In this document: positions 12,596-14,343 of the stretch, piece by piece
Layout of the letters: each line of letters starts with the position of its first letter
Position numbering within the stretch: position 1 is the first letter of the stretch
Origin: Candidatus Curtissbacteria bacterium RIFCSPLOWO2_01_FULL_37_9
GTDB lineage: Bacteria; Patescibacteriota; Microgenomatia; Curtissbacterales; GWA2-41-24
Length of the DNA: 14,343 bases
Assembly: GCA_001776425.1 (NCBI GenBank)
Contig: MFBN01000013.1
Span: 3,721-18,063 of the forward strand
Direction of reading: 5' to 3'
The notes under the pieces: generated by a model
The model's database searches: none
What the model was told of the DNA's origin: nothing
What the model saw: the letters and a program-made list of their open reading frames with translations, nothing else
Translations under genes and position numbers: made by a program

Positions 12596-12853
12596 TTACT
12601 TGAGAAGTTTTTTTACTTTTCTTGCAAGCGCAGGGCTAAGACGATCTTCTTTTATAAATTGCTTGATTTCTTGAACAGAGTACTCTCTCAAAGGATAAGA
12701 AACAACATTTACTGGCTCAAGAATCAGTCTCTTGCCTTCTTTTTTAATCCGCGCTAAACCATTTTCCTCAAGTCCTATATCCTGCCTTAATTTTTTGGGA
12801 ATTGTAACCAACCCTTTGGGTAGAATTTTAACTAAATTTCCGTAAGTTTGCAT
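12596..12853 (-). CDS. AbrB/MazE-like antitoxin
   Basis: The product of the ATG at 12853 has 85 residues. It starts with the swapped-hairpin AbrB DNA-binding domain: MQTYGNLVKILPKGLVTIPK, then KLRQDIGLEENGLARIKKEGKRLILEPV. A C-terminal helix-rich part (EYSVQEIKQFIKEDRLSPALARKVKKLL) would wrap the PIN toxin. An upstream in-frame TTG at 12883 would add ten residues (MFFSQVRKLE) but lies in an inverted repeat of the control region, so the ATG is preferred. It pairs with the downstream toxin gene. Antitoxins of this type repress their own operon, and repeats suited to this lie just upstream. Confidence 0.85.
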   Translation of the reverse strand: MQTYGNLVKILPKGLVTIPKKLRQDIGLEENGLARIKKEGKRLILEPVNVVSYPLREYSVQEIKQFIKEDRLSPALARKVKKLLK

Positions 12854-12857
12854 TTCT

Positions 12858-12940
12858 AACTTTCGAACTTGTGAGAAAAACAAGTTCTTATTTTTCTATC
12901 TTTCCAACTTCTATTATATATAAATTCGAATCTTTGTCAA
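12858..12940 (-). promoter_or_regulatory. Consensus promoter and repeat operators of the toxin-antitoxin operon
   Basis: On the minus strand, TTGACA (12940-12935), a 16-base spacer and TATAAT (12918-12913) form a perfect-consensus promoter with a start near 12906. Repeats surround it: AACTTTCGAACTT (12858-12870) and ATCTTTCCAACTT (12898-12910) match at 11 of 13 positions. GAACTTG (12865-12871) and CAAGTTC (12881-12887) form a perfect inverted repeat. TTCGAA recurs at 12925-12930 inside the spacer. These suit an autorepressing antitoxin. Confidence 0.7.
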
Positions 12941-12952
12941 GATTTTAAAAAC

Positions 12953-13004
12953 CCCGCGCAAAGCAGCGGGCAAGTCTGACTTGCCCAGCCACGTTTGACG
13001 TGGC
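12953..13004. repeat. Array of three GC-rich hairpins
   Basis: Three stems follow each other: CCCGC / GCGGG (12953-12970); GGGCAAGTC / GACTTGCCC with a single-base centre (12968-12986); and GCCACGT / ACGTGGC around TTG (12988-13004). All are perfect. The block stands between divergent genes, upstream of both promoters, in otherwise AT-rich DNA. It could be a palindromic mobile repeat. The remainder of the gap, 13011-13107, shows no gene; TTCGAACTT (13067-13075) repeats a word from 12862-12870. Confidence 0.7.
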
Positions 13005-13107
13005 GGGCAGTAAATGTATTTTACAACAAAAGGAGTATTTATAGCGCGGCCGACAAGTAGACGTTATTCGAACTTTTTGGGTTCAAAATGAAAATGCAGG
13101 ACTTAAG

Positions 13108-13116
13108 TGCTAGAAT
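13108..13116 (+). promoter_or_regulatory. Extended -10 promoter, leaderless start for the 224-residue gene
   Basis: TG-C-TAGAAT ends 7 bases before the ATG at 13123, so transcription should begin on the start codon itself. No -35 box and no Shine-Dalgarno are visible. Confidence 0.5.
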
Positions 13117-13122
13117 AAAACC

Positions 13123-13797
13123 ATGGCTGAAGCAGGTAAAGACGCTGGACAACAAACCGACGAATTCACAGATGCTATTGCCAAATATCATGATAGTCTA
13201 GAGGAATTAGATAGACTTCGAAGTCAAAAGCTCAGGAGGACTTTATCTCAGATATCATTATTTTTTCATGATCGACTTTCTAAAGAGGCTAGTGCAGAGT
13301 CGAGTTTATCCAACAAAGAGACACGAATCTTCGAATTGCTAAAACAAGAAGCAGGTTATTATCCACTTTCAGACATTGCTTACAAGCTCTACAGATCTTA
13401 CAAGGATTACAAAGAAGGTGAAGAACCTAAAATTAAAGGCCACTTCGTATTTGGTTTCAGTTGGACTGACGAAAAAACTGGAAGAAAGTTCCACCCAGAA
13501 TTTGCGATGGACAATATTAGAGTGGTAAAGACTGAAAAAGATAAGCCTGAAATTGAAGTTATTCCGGGAGAAGAACCAATACTGCATTTACCAGAGGGTT
13601 TTACGATACCGATTTCACTTGCTGACTTGAACCGTCCAGGAACTTATGACTTTATGAAACCCAGTTATGGTTTATGGAAACCGCAAGTTTCAGACGAAGT
13701 TAGAAAAATTACTGTACCTTGGGATAGAGAAGGTTTTTTTACTAGAAACCCTAGCAAAGTTGAACCTTTTGAAAATACTACATTTATCCAAGATTAA
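13123..13797 (+). CDS. Soluble protein of unknown family
   Basis: I do not recognise this 224-residue protein. There is no signal peptide and no membrane segment. Residues ~10-60 are charged and probably helical or coiled (DAIAKYHDSLEELDRLRSQ, LRRTLSQISLFFHDRLSKE). Residues ~64-95 could be a small helical, winged-helix-like unit (NKETRIFELLKQEAGYYPLS, DIAYKLYRSYKDY). The C-terminal half looks rich in beta strands (GHFVFGFSWTDEKTGRKFHP, IEVIPGEEPILHLPEGFTIP) and is proline- and tryptophan-rich near the end (SYGLWKPQ, VPWDREGFF). No catalytic pattern stands out. The start is supported by the promoter at 13108. It is transcribed away from the toxin-antitoxin operon across a hairpin array. Composition is less AT-skewed than that of its neighbours. 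Confidence 0.75.
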   Translation: MAEAGKDAGQQTDEFTDAIAKYHDSLEELDRLRSQKLRRTLSQISLFFHDRLSKEASAESSLSNKETRIFELLKQEAGYYPLSDIAYKLYRSYKDYKEGEEPKIKGHFVFGFSWTDEKTGRKFHPEFAMDNIRVVKTEKDKPEIEVIPGEEPILHLPEGFTIPISLADLNRPGTYDFMKPSYGLWKPQVSDEVRKITVPWDREGFFTRNPSKVEPFENTTFIQD

Positions 13798-13951
13798 GGT
13801 TTATTCTTTTAAAAGTTCTACTTCTGCTTTGGTTTGTCAAAATTCGATCCAGAAATTATTAGGTTAATAAAATGATTATCTAAACAATCTCCTCCTCGGA
13901 ACTTTGCTTGTAACGATTCTCCCAAATACATCTCTGTTTACCCTGTTTACT

Positions 13952-14032
13952 CTGAGATTATCGAAGAGAGTGAAACCGAAGGGTTTGCCCTGAGCTTACT
14001 TGTCCTGAGTATTTCGAAGGATCGAAGGGTCA
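13952..14032. repeat. Intergenic palindromic repeat cluster (CCTGAG / TCGAAGG type)
   Basis: CCCTGAGC, GTCCTGAG, TCGAAGGA and CGAAGGGT recur here, related to the widespread intergenic palindrome with TTCGA and CTCAG words. A CTCT / AGAG pairing (near 13950-13971) and AAACC / GGTTT (13973-13986) add small stems. The block is GC-rich against its surroundings. The start of the gap, 13798-13950, holds nothing I can identify. Confidence 0.5.
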
Positions 14033-14061
14033 AAAATTATTCTTTCTTTTCTCAATTTCGC

Positions 14062-14101
14062 CTGCACTCCGAATCCGGCTTCGCCGGAGAAGGAGGGGCA
14101 G
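14062..14101. repeat. GC-rich hairpin with TTCG-type centre
   Basis: Nested pairing: CTGC (14062-14065) with GCAG (14098-14101), CTCC (14067-14070) with GGAG (14092-14095), and TCCGGC (14074-14079) with GCCGGA (14083-14088) around TTC. It is a compact, stable element of the same style as those at 6792 and 12953. No T-tract follows on the plus strand. On the minus strand it lies beyond the stop of the partial gene at 14211. Confidence 0.65.
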
Positions 14102-14120
14102 TCTAAATTTTAACTAAAAT

Positions 14121-14178
14121 GGCATCAGCCTGCGATCAGAACGTCGGTTAATGCCCCAACTATCCCGACGGAAAGGCT
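14121..14178. other. GC-richer segment with nested and crossing pairings, possible structured RNA
   Basis: CGTCGG (14142-14147) pairs with CCGACG (14165-14170). AGCC (14127-14130) with GGCT (14175-14178) encloses it. GGCAT (14121-14125) can instead pair with ATGCC (14151-14155) in the loop, a crossing arrangement. No ORF covers the segment. I could not match it to tRNA, 5S, SRP RNA, tmRNA, RNase P RNA or a known riboswitch. Strand and function are unknown. Confidence 0.35.
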
Positions 14179-14210
14179 CATACGGCTAGTATAACAAACC
14201 GGAATTTTAT

Positions 14211-14343
14211 CTAAGCAAGTTTAGCTCGATGAGTTAAAATATTTGCCCAAGTCATTGCTTTTTCTGCCCAGTTATTCTTATCATTTTGAATTTTAGCTGA
14301 TTTTAAACTCTTAAATTCTTGGATAAATTTTACAAGAACCGGT
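14211..14343 (-). CDS. 3' end of an unrecognised gene (runs off the window)
   Basis: The minus strand is open from the window edge to a TAG at 14213-14211 and encodes 43 residues. These begin PVLVKFIQEFKSLKSAKIQN, continue DKNNWAEKAMTWANILTHRA, and end KLA. The stretch is basic and probably helical, with no motif I recognise. The WAEKAMTWA spacing would suit the end of an alpha/beta enzyme such as a glycosyltransferase, but that is a guess. It is too short to exclude a chance frame, though amino-acid use looks protein-like. Confidence 0.5.
   Translation of the reverse strand, partial: PVLVKFIQEFKSLKSAKIQNDKNNWAEKAMTWANILTHRAKLA

Noticed and set aside
12854..12883. Longer antitoxin start (TTG) adding ten residues
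   Set aside because: The codon is TTG and lies inside an inverted repeat; the AbrB domain begins right at the ATG at 12853.
12953..13010. CRISPR array
   Set aside because: The hairpins differ in sequence, and there are no regularly spaced identical repeats or cas genes anywhere in the window.
13667..13867. 66-codon plus-strand ORF at the end of the 13123 gene
   Set aside because: It is a frame shadow that starts inside the real gene and has no start signal.
14121..14190. tRNA, rRNA fragment or integron attC site
   Set aside because: No cloverleaf or TTCRANY arm is seen, the resemblance to a short 23S word is too short, and the attC core sites do not fit the consensus.

Overview
The window looks like a piece of a Patescibacteria (Candidate Phyla Radiation) chromosome, probably close to Microgenomates. 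This is inferred from gene style, not from a marker search. The DNA is AT-rich and tightly packed, with genes overlapping or separated by a few bases. Several core proteins are shortened: a HisRS without its anticodon-binding domain, a YchF without its helical domain, and an RF1 with a short N-terminus. The rpsF-ssb-rpsR cluster is not followed by rplI (bL9), a loss reported for several CPR groups. Small GC-rich palindromes sit in the AT-rich gaps.

Layout. 1-1085 (minus): start of dnaB, overlapping an upstream UlaG-like metallo-beta-lactamase-fold gene. 1186-2594 (plus): a membrane-anchored protein of unknown function, then a TrpR/YerC-family repressor with a striking two-site operator and a good terminator. 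2606-5237 (plus): a PD-(D/E)XK-like nuclease translationally coupled to a stand-alone HisI, then a HisRS catalytic core and an EamA transporter that overlaps it. 5258-6964 (plus): bL31 and RF1 (prfA), followed by a GC hairpin and a decayed second RF1 3' end. 7010-7498 (plus): a DedA-type membrane protein. 7506-11131 (minus): operon rpsF-ssb-rpsR-ctp-htrA, joining ribosome and DNA maintenance to two envelope proteases. 11260-12853 (minus): AbrB-type antitoxin, PIN toxin and ychF. 13123-13797 (plus): an unrecognised soluble protein. 13798-14210: non-coding, with palindromic repeats and a GC-richer segment that could fold. 14211-14343 (minus): the 3' end of an unrecognised gene.

How the parts work together. 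The translation genes (bL31, RF1, bS6, bS18, HisRS, YchF) and replication genes (DnaB, SSB) are housekeeping. The S41 and HtrA proteases share the bS6 promoter and probably handle envelope protein quality control. The most interesting points are: the TrpR-like operator, whose core equals the E. coli trp operator core; the hisI / nuclease / truncated HisRS neighbourhood; the RF1 tail scar; a heptanucleotide repeat inside prfA; the missing YchF domain; a long inverted repeat between ychF and rpsF; and many promoters so close to the start codon that their transcripts should be leaderless or nearly so.
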